From positions 13,063 to 77,062 of the forward strand of contig JBFXEJ010000013.1 in the NCBI GenBank assembly GCA_050180235.1: a stretch of 64,000 bases of DNA, in the 5' to 3' direction. The translations under genes were made by a program, and so were the position numbers. The number at the start of each line of letters is the position of its first letter. Position 1 is the first letter of the stretch. The notes below the pieces were generated by a model. The model did not search any database. It was not told the DNA's origin and worked only from the letters and a program-made list of their open reading frames with translations. Below, piece by piece: positions 33,614 through 42,721 of the stretch. This DNA comes from JAABRU01 sp050180235 (GTDB taxonomy: Bacteria; Desulfobacterota; Desulfobacteria; Desulfobacterales; Desulfococcaceae).

Positions 33614-34786
33614 ATGACGAGGACATATGCAGGAACACTGGCCGCAATAGGACTTATTTTTATGGTGGCAGGCTGTGCGTCCAAACGGCCGGATTTTCAA
33701 ATCAGGGATCTCAATCCCCCGGTGCAGTCCGGGAAATATGTGCAGGGGGTGGACAATTTTCTGATTATTCTGGATGCCTCGGATTCGATGGCAGGGTCTT
33801 ACAGGGGAAAACAGAAATTTGAAACTGCCAGGGAAATACTGGTACATATGAACCGTACCATTCCGAAGATTAATCTGCTCGGCGGACTCAGGATCTGCGG
33901 AAACACCCCTTCCGGAAGTGAAACTGAACTGATCTGCGGCTTTTCAGGAGATACCATAACCGGAACTCTGGAGGATGCTCTTTATGATATTTCGGGCCCG
34001 GCCGGCAAAAGTTTTCTGGGTATGGCTATTCAGAAAGGCACAGAGGATCTCAAGGCATTAAAGGGAAAATCCGCGGTGATTGTTCTCAGTGACGGAATGG
34101 CTGCAGACAATCCTGCCGCATCCGCCAGGGAAATGAAAACAGTTCTGGACGAAAATATCTGCATTTATACTATTTTTTTCGGAGATAATCCAAAAGGGAA
34201 AGAGATGATGGAGGAAGTGGCGCTGGCAGGAGAATGCGGATTTGCCGAAAAGGCCGGTACCATCAGCTCTCCTACAGATATGGCAGGGTTTGTCAGAAAA
34301 ATCTTTCTGAAACCTTCGGCAGGCAGACCGGCTGCTGAAAGTGCGGAGGAAGTAAAAACTGTTCCGGTATCCGGAGAGGATGCGGACGGAGACGGTGTGG
34401 AAAACCGGAATGATGACTGTCCGGATACACCCAAAGGTGTGCGGGTGGATGAAAAAGGCTGCTGGATTATCGGAAATGTGCTGTTTGACTATAATCAGTG
34501 GAAAATCAGATCCGAATATTTCTCTGCACTGAACCATGTGGCCGAAGTGATGAAAAACAATCCCGGTCTGCATGTCCGGCTGGAAGGACATACAGACAAT
34601 GCGGGATCCGCAGGGTACAATATGAAACTTTCAGAAAAACGGGCTGAGGCTGTCAAATTATGGCTGATGAAAAAAGGTGTCAGTGCTGAAAGGTTCGAAG
34701 CTGCGGGATACGGATTCAGCAAACCGGCAGCATCCAATGATACGGAAGAAGGCCGCAGCCAAAACCGTAGGGTTGAGATAAAATAA
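33614..34786 (+). CDS. VWA-TSP3-OmpA lipoprotein (paralogue)
   Basis: A 390-residue lipoprotein with lipobox MVAGC. VWA domain from ~45 with full MIDAS DASDS and VIVLSDG, then TSP3 repeat DADGDGVENRNDDCPDTPKG and OmpA C-domain with intact GHTDNAG and NRRVEI. It has the same order as the 27742 gene but keeps the HTD that the latter lost. AAAGGAG precedes the ATG. The pair probably senses or tethers at the envelope; partners are unknown. Confidence 0.85.
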   Translation: MTRTYAGTLAAIGLIFMVAGCASKRPDFQIRDLNPPVQSGKYVQGVDNFLIILDASDSMAGSYRGKQKFETAREILVHMNRTIPKINLLGGLRICGNTPSGSETELICGFSGDTITGTLEDALYDISGPAGKSFLGMAIQKGTEDLKALKGKSAVIVLSDGMAADNPAASAREMKTVLDENICIYTIFFGDNPKGKEMMEEVALAGECGFAEKAGTISSPTDMAGFVRKIFLKPSAGRPAAESAEEVKTVPVSGEDADGDGVENRNDDCPDTPKGVRVDEKGCWIIGNVLFDYNQWKIRSEYFSALNHVAEVMKNNPGLHVRLEGHTDNAGSAGYNMKLSEKRAEAVKLWLMKKGVSAERFEAAGYGFSKPAASNDTEEGRSQNRRVEIK

Positions 34787-34955
34787 ATTGCTGCCGCAAA
34801 GCGCAAAGAGTCACAAAGTCTGAAGAAAGAAGCTGTACGTCTGCCCCGTGCTTATGCCGAACCCACATTAACAAAAATCTGCGGTTTTTTCCGGATATCA
34901 GATTCCTGACTGAAAAAAAATGCTGTAATTTTTTTTGATTTAAAAGGAAAAGTAA

Positions 34956-36890
34956 ATGCCGGCAGATACTGATAATAAGACGCAGAACCAGGAAGACGGA
35001 ACACTCATTACAGAGATTGGTTACCACAGGAAACTGAACCCGTGGATTGTAATAATGGGTTCAGCCGCCTTCCTTTTTTTCAGTATTTTCCATTTTTGTC
35101 TCGGCAACCGCAGCCAGTCACTGATTTTCGCCCTGCTGTTTATCAATGCCATTGCCTCCCTTTATCTGACCCGCATGAAAACAATTGATAAACTGATAAG
35201 GCTGAAACAGCTGTCAGGAGGCTTTGCTTTTGGTCTTCTCGCGGTCAGTCTTTGGATAGGTTTGCTGAGTGATGATATTTATATTTTTCTGCCCTGGCTG
35301 TTTTTATATCCTTTTTCTGTTTCTCTCTTTTTTGGTAAACAGATCGGCATTTATTCTGCTCTTGCTTTTACCATTGTTACGATTTTTCTGATTATTTCAA
35401 TAGAGTTGCCATGCTGGGATGCCTATTCCTCCGGAATATTCAAACTGAATACGATTCTCGCACTTGTCATTATAACGAATCTTTCTCTGATGAGTGAAAA
35501 AATTCGGACAGGAGTGCAGAATGATCTGGTTCGTTCCCAGAATGAGTATAAAACAGCGGAAAAATATCAGCGTGAAGCCAATGTCAAACTGCAGTATGAA
35601 TTTGAACGGCGTATCCAGTCGGAAAAACTGCTGAGTCAAAGTGAAGAGCGCTATCGCGCCCTTTTTGAAGAATCAGCCGTGTCACTTTGGGAAGAGGACT
35701 GGTCTGAACTGAAAATATATCTTGATAAAATTTCCAGAAATATGAAAGATGATCCGGATGCCTGTCTGATAAAAAATTCCAGGGAGCTCCTTGATTGCAA
35801 AGAGATGATGCGGGTGACAGCCGTCAATCAGGCAACCCTGAGGCTTTTCAGGGCAGACGAAATGACGACCCTGATGAACAATCTGCCGCGCACAATGACT
35901 CCCCAGAGCGGCAAGGATTATCTGAGAGACAGAATCATCACCCTTTGGCAGAAAGGCAAATATCAGGCTGAGATTGAGGCACAGTCATTAAGGGGTGAAC
36001 GGCTCTGCCTTCTGATCATCAGCACCATTCCGGCCGGATTTCATGAATCGTGGAGCAGGATATTTACCTCGGTGTATGATGTGACAGAACGGATTGTCAT
36101 GGAAGAAAAGAAAAAACGTCTTGATTATCAGATGCAGCAGACCCGTCAGATGCAGGCAGCGGCAACTCTGGCCGGAGGCATTGCCCATCAGTTTAACAAT
36201 GCACTCGCCGGCATTTACGGCAATCTGGATCTGATCAGAATGAAAAGCAGTCTGTCTCCGCAGACACAGAAATTTATGGATTCGATAGACAAATCAGCCG
36301 GTCACATGCACATGCTCACCGGGCAGCTCATGGCATATGCCCGCGGCAGCAAATACATGACCCGTAAGATTTCAGTCAATGATCTGATTCAGAAAGTTTT
36401 TCATTCAGACAGGATCAGATTTTTTCCCGCAATCAAAGTCAGCACAGAGATCAAGGCAGATATTCATATGATCAGCGGAGATATAACACAGCTTGAAACT
36501 GTCATTGCGGCAATAATATCCAATGCAGTTGAATCAATGGATAATAAGGGGGAACTGTATATTTCTGCTGAAAACAGGTGTATTGACCATAACGGTATGA
36601 ACGGGCTTTCAGATATTGATCCGGGCAGTTATGCGGTAATTCATATCCGGGATACGGGTTCCGGAATGGATGCCGGGACACGTGAAAGAATTTTTGAGCC
36701 CTTTTTCACCACCAAATTTTGCGGCCGCGGTCTTGGCATGTCCGCAGCGTATGGCATTGTGCAAAACCACGGCGGAATGATACGCGTTGATTCAGCACCC
36801 AATCAGGGAACCTGTGTGGAAATCTGGCTGCCCGGTATGGAAAATACAGACAGTCAGGCACCGGGGCAGAAATCTGATTCACAGCAATAA
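34956..36890 (+). CDS. Membrane sensor histidine kinase
   Basis: A 644-residue kinase. Five to six N-terminal transmembrane helices (~28-175) precede a coiled coil (190-230) and a PAS-like domain (~230-375). The HisKA-type H-box LAGGIAHQFNN has the phospho-acceptor His411. The HATPase domain has N box AIISNAVESMD, G1 DTGSGMD, F box FEPFFTTK and G2 GRGLGMSAAYG. No receiver is fused and no response regulator gene is adjacent, so it is an orphan. AAAAGGA precedes the ATG. The signal is unknown. Confidence 0.88.
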   Translation: MPADTDNKTQNQEDGTLITEIGYHRKLNPWIVIMGSAAFLFFSIFHFCLGNRSQSLIFALLFINAIASLYLTRMKTIDKLIRLKQLSGGFAFGLLAVSLWIGLLSDDIYIFLPWLFLYPFSVSLFFGKQIGIYSALAFTIVTIFLIISIELPCWDAYSSGIFKLNTILALVIITNLSLMSEKIRTGVQNDLVRSQNEYKTAEKYQREANVKLQYEFERRIQSEKLLSQSEERYRALFEESAVSLWEEDWSELKIYLDKISRNMKDDPDACLIKNSRELLDCKEMMRVTAVNQATLRLFRADEMTTLMNNLPRTMTPQSGKDYLRDRIITLWQKGKYQAEIEAQSLRGERLCLLIISTIPAGFHESWSRIFTSVYDVTERIVMEEKKKRLDYQMQQTRQMQAAATLAGGIAHQFNNALAGIYGNLDLIRMKSSLSPQTQKFMDSIDKSAGHMHMLTGQLMAYARGSKYMTRKISVNDLIQKVFHSDRIRFFPAIKVSTEIKADIHMISGDITQLETVIAAIISNAVESMDNKGELYISAENRCIDHNGMNGLSDIDPGSYAVIHIRDTGSGMDAGTRERIFEPFFTTKFCGRGLGMSAAYGIVQNHGGMIRVDSAPNQGTCVEIWLPGMENTDSQAPGQKSDSQQ

Positions 36891-36927
36891 TACCGATTCG
36901 CTATTGATTTTTTCAGAAAATCCCATC
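36890..36927. repeat. Partial ATACCRATTCG element
   Basis: ATACCGATTCGCTATTGA followed by TTTTTTCAGAAAATCCC matches one end of the 92-bp family (inverse of its right half). The other end is not seen. An imperfect hairpin, ACTGAAAGTTTGG / CCAAATTTTCAGT, lies nearby at ~37033-37073. Confidence 0.45.
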
Positions 36928-37159
36928 CTGCAAAATATGAATCACAGATCAATGTTGTCAGATTTTTCTCAATTGAGCGGGCAATATGCGGCCGGTCAAA
37001 AGGGGCTTTGTGGTAAAATGGCAACTCCGGACTGAAAGTTTGGGAAAATGACGAGTGCCAAATTTTCAGTCTGGCACTCACCGGATATTTGCAAATAAGG
37101 AAAGCTGTTCAGGAGCCGGAAAACCGGATTTCCCCTCAGGTTTTCCAATGATGCTCCCA

Positions 37160-38011
37160 TCAGTCCGCAATGATGAAAATATTCTGGAATCCTTTGGATT
37201 TCAGGGTATTCTGATACAATTCCGCCTGTTCAAGGGATGTGCATTTTCCCACCAGAACCCGGTAAAGTTTCTGTTTGCCCTCAGGACAGTAAGCAGGTTT
37301 GATCTGGGCATATTCATAGGTCTGACGCAGTTGATGTGCGAATTTTTCCGCATTTCCCCGGTCACCGAACGCGGCCACCTGTATGGCATAGGTTCCTTTG
37401 TCATAATCCACAGGCATATACATGGCCTGCATAGGTGTTTTTGATCCGCCGGGTCTGGCTATGCCCAAAGCCTCTATCTCCACTTCAGAGGTTCCCGGGC
37501 CGTAAACTCCCAGTTCTCTGGCAGCACCAATGGAAAGATCAATGATTCTGCCTGCCACAAAAGGCCCCCGGTCATTGATACGCACCACAAGGGATTTGCC
37601 GTTTGCCAGATTGCGCACCCGCACCCAGGTATGCAGAGGCAGTATCTTGTGCGCTGCGGAAATGCCGTGCATATCATAGATTTCCCCGCTGGAAGTGGCT
37701 TTGCCGTGAAAATCCTCTCCGTACCAGGAGGCAATGCCCCTCTGCCGGAAATCTTTGGCATGGGCCAGTGGTTTGTACCAGGTATCTCCCACCTTGTAGG
37801 GACGGCAGCTTGCGGAATAATAATCAACCGGGCCTGATGATGGTACCGGAAGCCGCCTTTTTTTCACCACCCGCTGTTTGTTGAATTTATGGAACCCCCC
37901 CAGCGGCTGCGGCTGCACTGCCGGGGCAGCACATCCGAAAAAAAAGGGAAGCACAATGCTCAGTCCGATGCACACACCGCAGGGGAATATCCTCCTGTTT
38001 TTCTTTTTCAT
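37160..38011 (-). CDS. rlpA: RlpA-like septal ring lytic transglycosylase with SPOR domain
   Basis: A 283-residue lipoprotein-like protein (lipobox FFFGC). The double-psi beta-barrel at ~90-180 has GIASWYGEDFHGKATSSGE and VVRINDRGPFVAGRIIDLS, both RlpA signatures. A SPOR domain (~205-280, YAIQVAAFGDRGNAEKFA ... VLVGKC) binds denuded glycan at the division site. The catalytic Asp in NDRGPF is present. AGGAGAG precedes the ATG. It probably trims peptidoglycan during division. Confidence 0.9.
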   Translation of the reverse strand: MKKKNRRIFPCGVCIGLSIVLPFFFGCAAPAVQPQPLGGFHKFNKQRVVKKRRLPVPSSGPVDYYSASCRPYKVGDTWYKPLAHAKDFRQRGIASWYGEDFHGKATSSGEIYDMHGISAAHKILPLHTWVRVRNLANGKSLVVRINDRGPFVAGRIIDLSIGAARELGVYGPGTSEVEIEALGIARPGGSKTPMQAMYMPVDYDKGTYAIQVAAFGDRGNAEKFAHQLRQTYEYAQIKPAYCPEGKQKLYRVLVGKCTSLEQAELYQNTLKSKGFQNIFIIAD

Positions 38012-38104
38012 CTGCTGCTCTCCTGTTCATACAGTTTTTAAGAAAAAGATTGTCATCCGGAAACCGGGGGACTTTTCAAAACCCCCGGAATTTTTCGGAC
38101 TGTG

Positions 38105-40453
38105 TTATTTTACCAGCGCAATATCCAGCACATCCATCATTTTATCCGCAAAATGAAATGTAATGTCCTTTTGCACCTTTTTGGGAATATCCTCCAGATC
38201 TTTCTGATTCCATTTGGGCAGAATCACAGTTTTTATGCCTGCCCTGTGCGCGGCCAGCACTTTTTCCTTGACACCGCCCACAGGAAGCACCAGCCCCCGC
38301 AGCGTGATTTCACCGGTCATGGCCAGATCTTTGTGAATTGAACGGTTCGTGATCAGCGAGGCCAGGGCAGTGAGCATGGTCACACCTGCGGACGGCCCGT
38401 CTTTGGGGATTGCGCCTGCCGGGACATGGATGTGAATATCGTGGTTTTCAAACCAGTCTTCACTGATTTTGAATTTTTTTGCATTGGCACGGACAAAACT
38501 CAGCGCGGCAGTGGCAGATTCCTTCATCACATCTCCGAGCTGACCGGTCAGAATCAGTCCTTTTTTCCCTTTCATGGCAGTGGCCTCAATGAAAAGAATT
38601 TCCCCGCCCGCCTGGGTCCATGCCAGCCCTGTCACCACACCCGGCACAGAGGTTCTGATTTTTGTTTCAGGCATGAATTTCACAGGGCCGAGATATTTGG
38701 CAATATTGCCCACTGTAATGGCTACGGATTCAGCTTCTTCTGAAGCGATTTTGGCTGCCACTCCCCGGCAGATGGACGCTATTTCCCGCTCCAGATTCCG
38801 CAGACCTGCCTCACGGGTGTAACCGTTGATGAGCTGCCGGATGGCTCCGTTGGTAAAAGTGATCTGCCCGTTTTTGAGACCGTGCGACTTTCTCTGCCGG
38901 GGAATGAGATAACGGTTGGCGATGCTGAGTTTTTCATCCATTGTATATCCCAGCATTTCAATCACTTCCATTCTGTCTCTCAATGCCGGGGGAATGGGAT
39001 CCAGAATATTGGCTGTGGTGATGAACATGACATTGGACAGATCAAAGGGAACATCCAGGTAATGATCAGAAAAAGTGGAATTCTGCTCCGGATCAAGAAC
39101 CTCCAGAAGAGCGGACGAGGGATCGCCCCGGAAATCACTTCCCACTTTGTCAATTTCATCAAGCATGAAAATGGGATTGTTGGATTCTGCCCTGCGTATG
39201 CCCTGAATCACACGGCCCGGAAGCGCGCCCACATAGGTTCTGCGATGTCCCCGGATTTCAGCCTCATCCCGCACACCGCCCAGTGACATGCGGATAAATT
39301 TCCGGCCAATGGCACGGGCAATGGACTGTCCCAGCGAGGTTTTGCCTGTTCCCGGAGGCCCTGCAAAACAGAGAATCGGGCTTTTGGATTCCGGATTGAG
39401 CTTGCGCACAGCCAGATATTCAATAATCCGTTTTTTGGGTTTTTCCAGACCAAAATGATCCTCATCAAGAATTTTCCGGGCTTTGGCAATATCCAGATTG
39501 TCCTCAGTGCTGTCATGCCAGGGCAGCGCAGTCAGCCAGTCCAGATAGGTTGATGAGACTGTGTATTCAGACGATGAGGGATGCATCCGGGCCAGGCGAT
39601 CCAGTTCACGCGTTGCCTCTTTTTTCGCGATTTCCGGAAGATTCTTTGCTTCAATTTTTTTCCGGTAATCTTCAACTTCAACAGCAGATTCCTCTTTTTC
39701 CCCCAGTTCATCCTTAATGGCCTTTAACTGCTCCCGCAGATAATATTCCCGCTGGCGTTTGTCCATGTCTCCTTTGACCTGGGTCTGGATTTTGTTGCCC
39801 AGTTCCAGAATTTCCAACTGGTAATTGGCAATCCGGGTGGCTTCCCTGAGCCGGGCGCGAATATCAAAGGTTTGCAGAATCTTCTGTTTTTCCTCAATGG
39901 TGGAGTTGAGTGTGGAAGTGATCATATCTGCCAGAATCCCGGCTTCTTTGATGGATTTTGCCATATTCGCAATCTCAGGCGGAAGCGCTGGAGACAGAGT
40001 TACAATTTTTGTGAACAGTTCAAGGATATTGCCCATCATGGCCTCTATTTCTCTGTCTTTCTCCTCCTCTTCCCGGATATGCTCCACATTGGCCTGCAGA
40101 TAGGCTTTGCCCTCCACATATTCCCCGACAGTGAAACGGCTGACGCCCTGCACAAGTAACTGGGCCCTGTTGTCATCGGTTTTTGCCATTTTCATAATCA
40201 GCGCACTGGTTCCCACGGATTCCAGATCCTCTGAGGGATTGCTGTCTTTGTTGATGGCTTTTTTTGCCACCACAAGCCCGATATACCGGTCTTTGGTCAT
40301 GGCCTCGTCAATGAGCTGAATGGATTCTCCCTGCATGACCATCAGGGGAAGCACCATTTTGGGAAAAAGAACTGCATCGAACAAAGGGAGTATGGGCAGT
40401 GTCTGTGGTAAATTTTCAGTATTTTCTGCTACAGCCGCCTGCTGTTGTGACAT
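38105..40453 (-). CDS. lon: ATP-dependent protease Lon
   Basis: A 782-residue protein with the classic A-type layout: LON substrate domain (~15-210, LPILPLFDAVLFPKMVLPL), AAA+ module with Walker A GPPGTGKTSLG (~360) and FMLDEIDKVG, and a C-terminal protease domain with catalytic dyad Ser688 (KDGPSAG) and Lys731. It degrades misfolded and regulatory proteins. GGAGGT precedes the ATG. A 67-bp tandem hairpin repeat separates it from the upstream hsp20 gene; both are on the minus strand and probably share heat-shock control. Confidence 0.97.
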   Translation of the reverse strand: MSQQQAAVAENTENLPQTLPILPLFDAVLFPKMVLPLMVMQGESIQLIDEAMTKDRYIGLVVAKKAINKDSNPSEDLESVGTSALIMKMAKTDDNRAQLLVQGVSRFTVGEYVEGKAYLQANVEHIREEEEKDREIEAMMGNILELFTKIVTLSPALPPEIANMAKSIKEAGILADMITSTLNSTIEEKQKILQTFDIRARLREATRIANYQLEILELGNKIQTQVKGDMDKRQREYYLREQLKAIKDELGEKEESAVEVEDYRKKIEAKNLPEIAKKEATRELDRLARMHPSSSEYTVSSTYLDWLTALPWHDSTEDNLDIAKARKILDEDHFGLEKPKKRIIEYLAVRKLNPESKSPILCFAGPPGTGKTSLGQSIARAIGRKFIRMSLGGVRDEAEIRGHRRTYVGALPGRVIQGIRRAESNNPIFMLDEIDKVGSDFRGDPSSALLEVLDPEQNSTFSDHYLDVPFDLSNVMFITTANILDPIPPALRDRMEVIEMLGYTMDEKLSIANRYLIPRQRKSHGLKNGQITFTNGAIRQLINGYTREAGLRNLEREIASICRGVAAKIASEEAESVAITVGNIAKYLGPVKFMPETKIRTSVPGVVTGLAWTQAGGEILFIEATAMKGKKGLILTGQLGDVMKESATAALSFVRANAKKFKISEDWFENHDIHIHVPAGAIPKDGPSAGVTMLTALASLITNRSIHKDLAMTGEITLRGLVLPVGGVKEKVLAAHRAGIKTVILPKWNQKDLEDIPKKVQKDITFHFADKMMDVLDIALVK

Positions 40454-40540
40454 GTTTACCTCCGAAAAAGCTTATGGTTACAGAAATTTTCGCTTATATA
40501 TTGCAGGACAGATTTTCAGATAATATTTCTTATCGGAAAT

Positions 40541-40715
40541 AAGGCAGAACAAACTTCCAGCTTGTTCATAAATAAAGTAGAACAAACTTCCAGTTTGTTC
40601 ATAAAATAAGGCAGAACAAACTTCCAGCTTGTTCATAAATAAAGTAGAACAAACTTCCAGTTTGTTCATAAAATAAGGCAGAACAAACTTCCAGTTTGTT
40701 CATGAGCCGAAAACA
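40541..40715. repeat. 67-bp tandem repeat made of paired hairpins
   Basis: Units begin at 40541, 40608 and 40675, 67 bases apart (about 2.5 copies). Each full unit holds two hairpins of the type GAACAAACTTCCAGTTTGTTC (9-bp stem, TCC loop). A related AACAGGC...GCCTGTT hairpin follows. The block fills the gap between the hsp20 stop and the lon start (40454-40801). On the minus strand it would be transcribed into the lon leader. Confidence 0.8.
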
Positions 40716-40801
40716 GGCTGGACGCCTGTTCTACGCTGAATAATCACAAATTGGAATAATGTGCCACTTTTTTATTTCCGATCTATCTGATATTTTTCCC
40801 C

Positions 40802-41248
40802 TTATCCGTCCGAAACAGTGACTTTGCGGGTTTTGTCCATTGGCAGTTTGACCAGCCGGATTTGCAGCAGTCCCTCCAGATAGGATGCACTGACTTTTTC
40901 CGTATTGATAAGGCTGGGAAGAAAAAGCACCCTTTCGAATTTTCCGCATTGTATTTCCGCAAGACGGAAGGTTGCGTTTTCCAGCCGGGGCAGATCCATT
41001 CGTTTTCCTGCTATTTTTACCGCTTTGGAATTGATTTCAATATCCAGATCATCCCGGTTGACGCCTGCAATTTCTGCCAGAATCATGATTTCATCATGGG
41101 TTTCATAAATATCCATCGGCGGGGCCCATGAACATTCCGTGCAGGTGAAGCGCGGGCTGATAGATCGGAACATTTCCTCAAAATTGCTTCCAAAATCTGT
41201 ACTGAGTTTATCCAGATTGTTTCCAAACCGGATTTTGATATAATCCAT
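40802..41248 (-). CDS. Hsp20/alpha-crystallin small heat shock protein
   Basis: A 148-residue protein with an alpha-crystallin domain from ~43 (PPMDIYETHDEIMILAEIAG) to ~135. The A-x-x-x-n-G-v-L motif appears as ASYLEGLLQIRLVKL. The N-terminal arm is short and holds CTEC. GGAGGACAGG precedes the ATG. It holds unfolded proteins ATP-independently, and its place upstream of lon suggests a shared stress operon. Confidence 0.88.
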   Translation of the reverse strand: MDYIKIRFGNNLDKLSTDFGSNFEEMFRSISPRFTCTECSWAPPMDIYETHDEIMILAEIAGVNRDDLDIEINSKAVKIAGKRMDLPRLENATFRLAEIQCGKFERVLFLPSLINTEKVSASYLEGLLQIRLVKLPMDKTRKVTVSDG

Positions 41249-41343
41249 TTCCTGTCCTCCGGATGTCAGTTGTCAGTGTTCAGTTGTCAGTTACAACAAA
41301 ATAAGTTAAGAATTTTCAATTGGTTAATTTGCAGGAGAATTTT

Positions 41344-41766
41344 TCAGGGCGGATGTTTTCTTGCCCTGTAAAGAATTTTCCGCAGGTTGACCAGTCCCTC
41401 ACGATTTAAATGTAATGTGCTTACAGTTGCCCGTCCTGTCGGTGTTATTCCGATAATTTCTGTACAGTCAGCGTTCCATGCAAAATGCTCATTCCATTTC
41501 TGCTGTCTCGGATGATAGAGCGAAACAGACTGCCGGGTAACAGGATCATATCCTTCGGTTTTATTTTATTTGTGATTATTGCATCCCTGACAGGACAATG
41601 CCAGATTCTCCGACTCAGTCTTTCCCCCTTTGTCAGCAGGAATAATGTGTTCTATGGAAAAAGACTGCATGGAAAAACGCAACTGACTGAGGCAATATTC
41701 ACAGCAGCCTTCTGCCTGTTCTGCAACAGATCTTTTCAGGGTGACAGTTATCCGATTTTTACGCAT
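41344..41766 (-). pseudogene. HNH endonuclease interrupted by an in-frame stop
   Basis: Start ATG 41766 overlaps the upstream gene's stop. The HNH core is clear: CEYCLSQLRF, FSIEHIIPADKGG, ENLALSCQGCNNHK. A TAA at 41566-41568 cuts the frame straight after NNHK. In the same frame the sequence then continues for 74 codons with typical family content (YDPVTRQSVSLYHPRQQKW, HFAWNADCTEIIG, TGRATVSTLHLNREGLVN) to TGA 41344-41346. Homologues have Tyr or a similar residue at the TAA position. So this is a nonsense allele, unless TAA is read through. Restored length is about 140 residues. Confidence 0.75.
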
Positions 41767-42163
41767 ATACGGGCGGCGGCACAATTCCCAGTTCGTTCAT
41801 AAGCAAAGGAAGAGGCTTATTCCGAATCTGGGCCAGTTCTGCAAGATATTCAAGACGCTTTGCGTCCAGCATTTCCATCTGATCCGTCAACTGCAGCAGT
41901 TCACTGTATTCCTCTTCTGTCAGCGTCCTTTTGTTCCGTCCGGCAATCAGTTCATTGTATCTTTGCTGAACAATATCAGGAACGCCCTGATTGATCTTCA
42001 TCAGCAGTTCAGATTCAGTATTCGAAAGCCGATGATTTTCATACAAAGGACGGACAGAAATAACATGTGAAAACAGTCTGTTCAGTTCATCCAATGATAA
42101 CTGCTTCACTGCATTTGCAATCTGATCAAATGACAATTCTGCTTTTAATTGAACTGTTGGCAT
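41759..42163 (-). CDS. Conserved hypothetical protein paired with HNH nuclease
   Basis: A 134-residue, helix-rich protein from ATG 42163 (GAGAG upstream; frame opens at 42175). It has SFDQIANAVKQLSLDELNRLF, NHRLSNTESELLMKINQG, and RYNELIAGRNKRTLTEEEYSELLQL. Such proteins commonly precede HNH genes of this type in cyanobacteria and anaerobes; the role is unknown. A ~40-residue fragment of a second homologue is at 46676-46798. It overlaps the HNH gene by eight bases. Confidence 0.7.
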   Translation of the reverse strand: MPTVQLKAELSFDQIANAVKQLSLDELNRLFSHVISVRPLYENHRLSNTESELLMKINQGVPDIVQQRYNELIAGRNKRTLTEEEYSELLQLTDQMEMLDAKRLEYLAELAQIRNKPLPLLMNELGIVPPPVYA

Positions 42164-42211
42164 GTTATCTCTCACTTAAAAATACTTTGCGGCAATAAAC
42201 TTCCAATATGA

Positions 42212-42427
42212 TTATTCCTCCAAGTATTTCAGGGCTTCATCACGATTCAGCAAAGGAGTTTTCTGGCCTTCATCCATAGCCCTGTTCAGGCAGTAATCTT
42301 CCACCGCTTCTGACAGTTCCTCTGCTGAAAATTCTTCTTTGGGAAGAATTTTATTCCAAAGTTCAATAGGAATAAGAACAGCTTTTGGCTGTCCATTTTT
42401 TGTCATCAGATATTCAACTTCAAGCAT
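42212..42427 (-). CDS. Solitary Phd/YefM-like antitoxin
   Basis: A 71-residue protein opening MLEVEYLMTKNGQPKAVLIPIELW, the strand-helix of small Phd/YefM-type antitoxins, followed by an acidic helical tail (FSAEELSEAVEDY). No toxin gene overlaps its 3' end; the next gene on the strand is the HNH partner 37 bases on. It may be an orphan or the remains of a pair. Confidence 0.6.
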   Translation of the reverse strand: MLEVEYLMTKNGQPKAVLIPIELWNKILPKEEFSAEELSEAVEDYCLNRAMDEGQKTPLLNRDEALKYLEE

Positions 42428-42498
42428 ATAACACCTGTAATTTATATTAATTTAAAAAATTGTTTCAAAAAAATCATAAATTCCCGATTCACATTCTT

Positions 42499-42714
42499 TC
42501 ATAACTGACTTATCAAGTCTCTTACTTCCTCATATTCTACTGTTTCTTCGTCCTGCACTTCTTCCATAGCCTTCAGCAGTCCTTCATCAGGAAGAAGTTC
42601 TTCAATCTTCTGATATAGCTGATAATCAAGAATGACACTTTTAATCTTTCCTGATTCATCAGTTATATATGATTTTGCAATATTCTTTTTCTGTCCTTTC
42701 CCGTTGAAATTCAA
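42499..42714 (-). CDS. Small antitoxin-like protein next to type IIG gene
   Basis: 71 residues, start TTG at 42714, eight bases after the stop of the restriction-modification gene. The core KSYITDESGKIKSVILDYQLYQKIEELL resembles prevent-host-death-type antitoxin N-domains. There is no toxin partner. The close spacing suggests co-transcription with the type IIG enzyme. The start codon is uncertain. Confidence 0.5.
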   Translation of the reverse strand: MNFNGKGQKKNIAKSYITDESGKIKSVILDYQLYQKIEELLPDEGLLKAMEEVQDEETVEYEEVRDLISQL

Positions 42715-42721
42715 ACGATTG

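Noticed and set aside
40478..40669. ORF with repeated NKLEVCS peptide
   Set aside because: It is only the translation of the 67-bp tandem repeat and lacks a ribosome-binding site.
40541..40715. CRISPR-like array between hsp20 and lon
   Set aside because: The repeats are contiguous with no unique spacers and each unit is itself a pair of hairpins; no cas genes are present.
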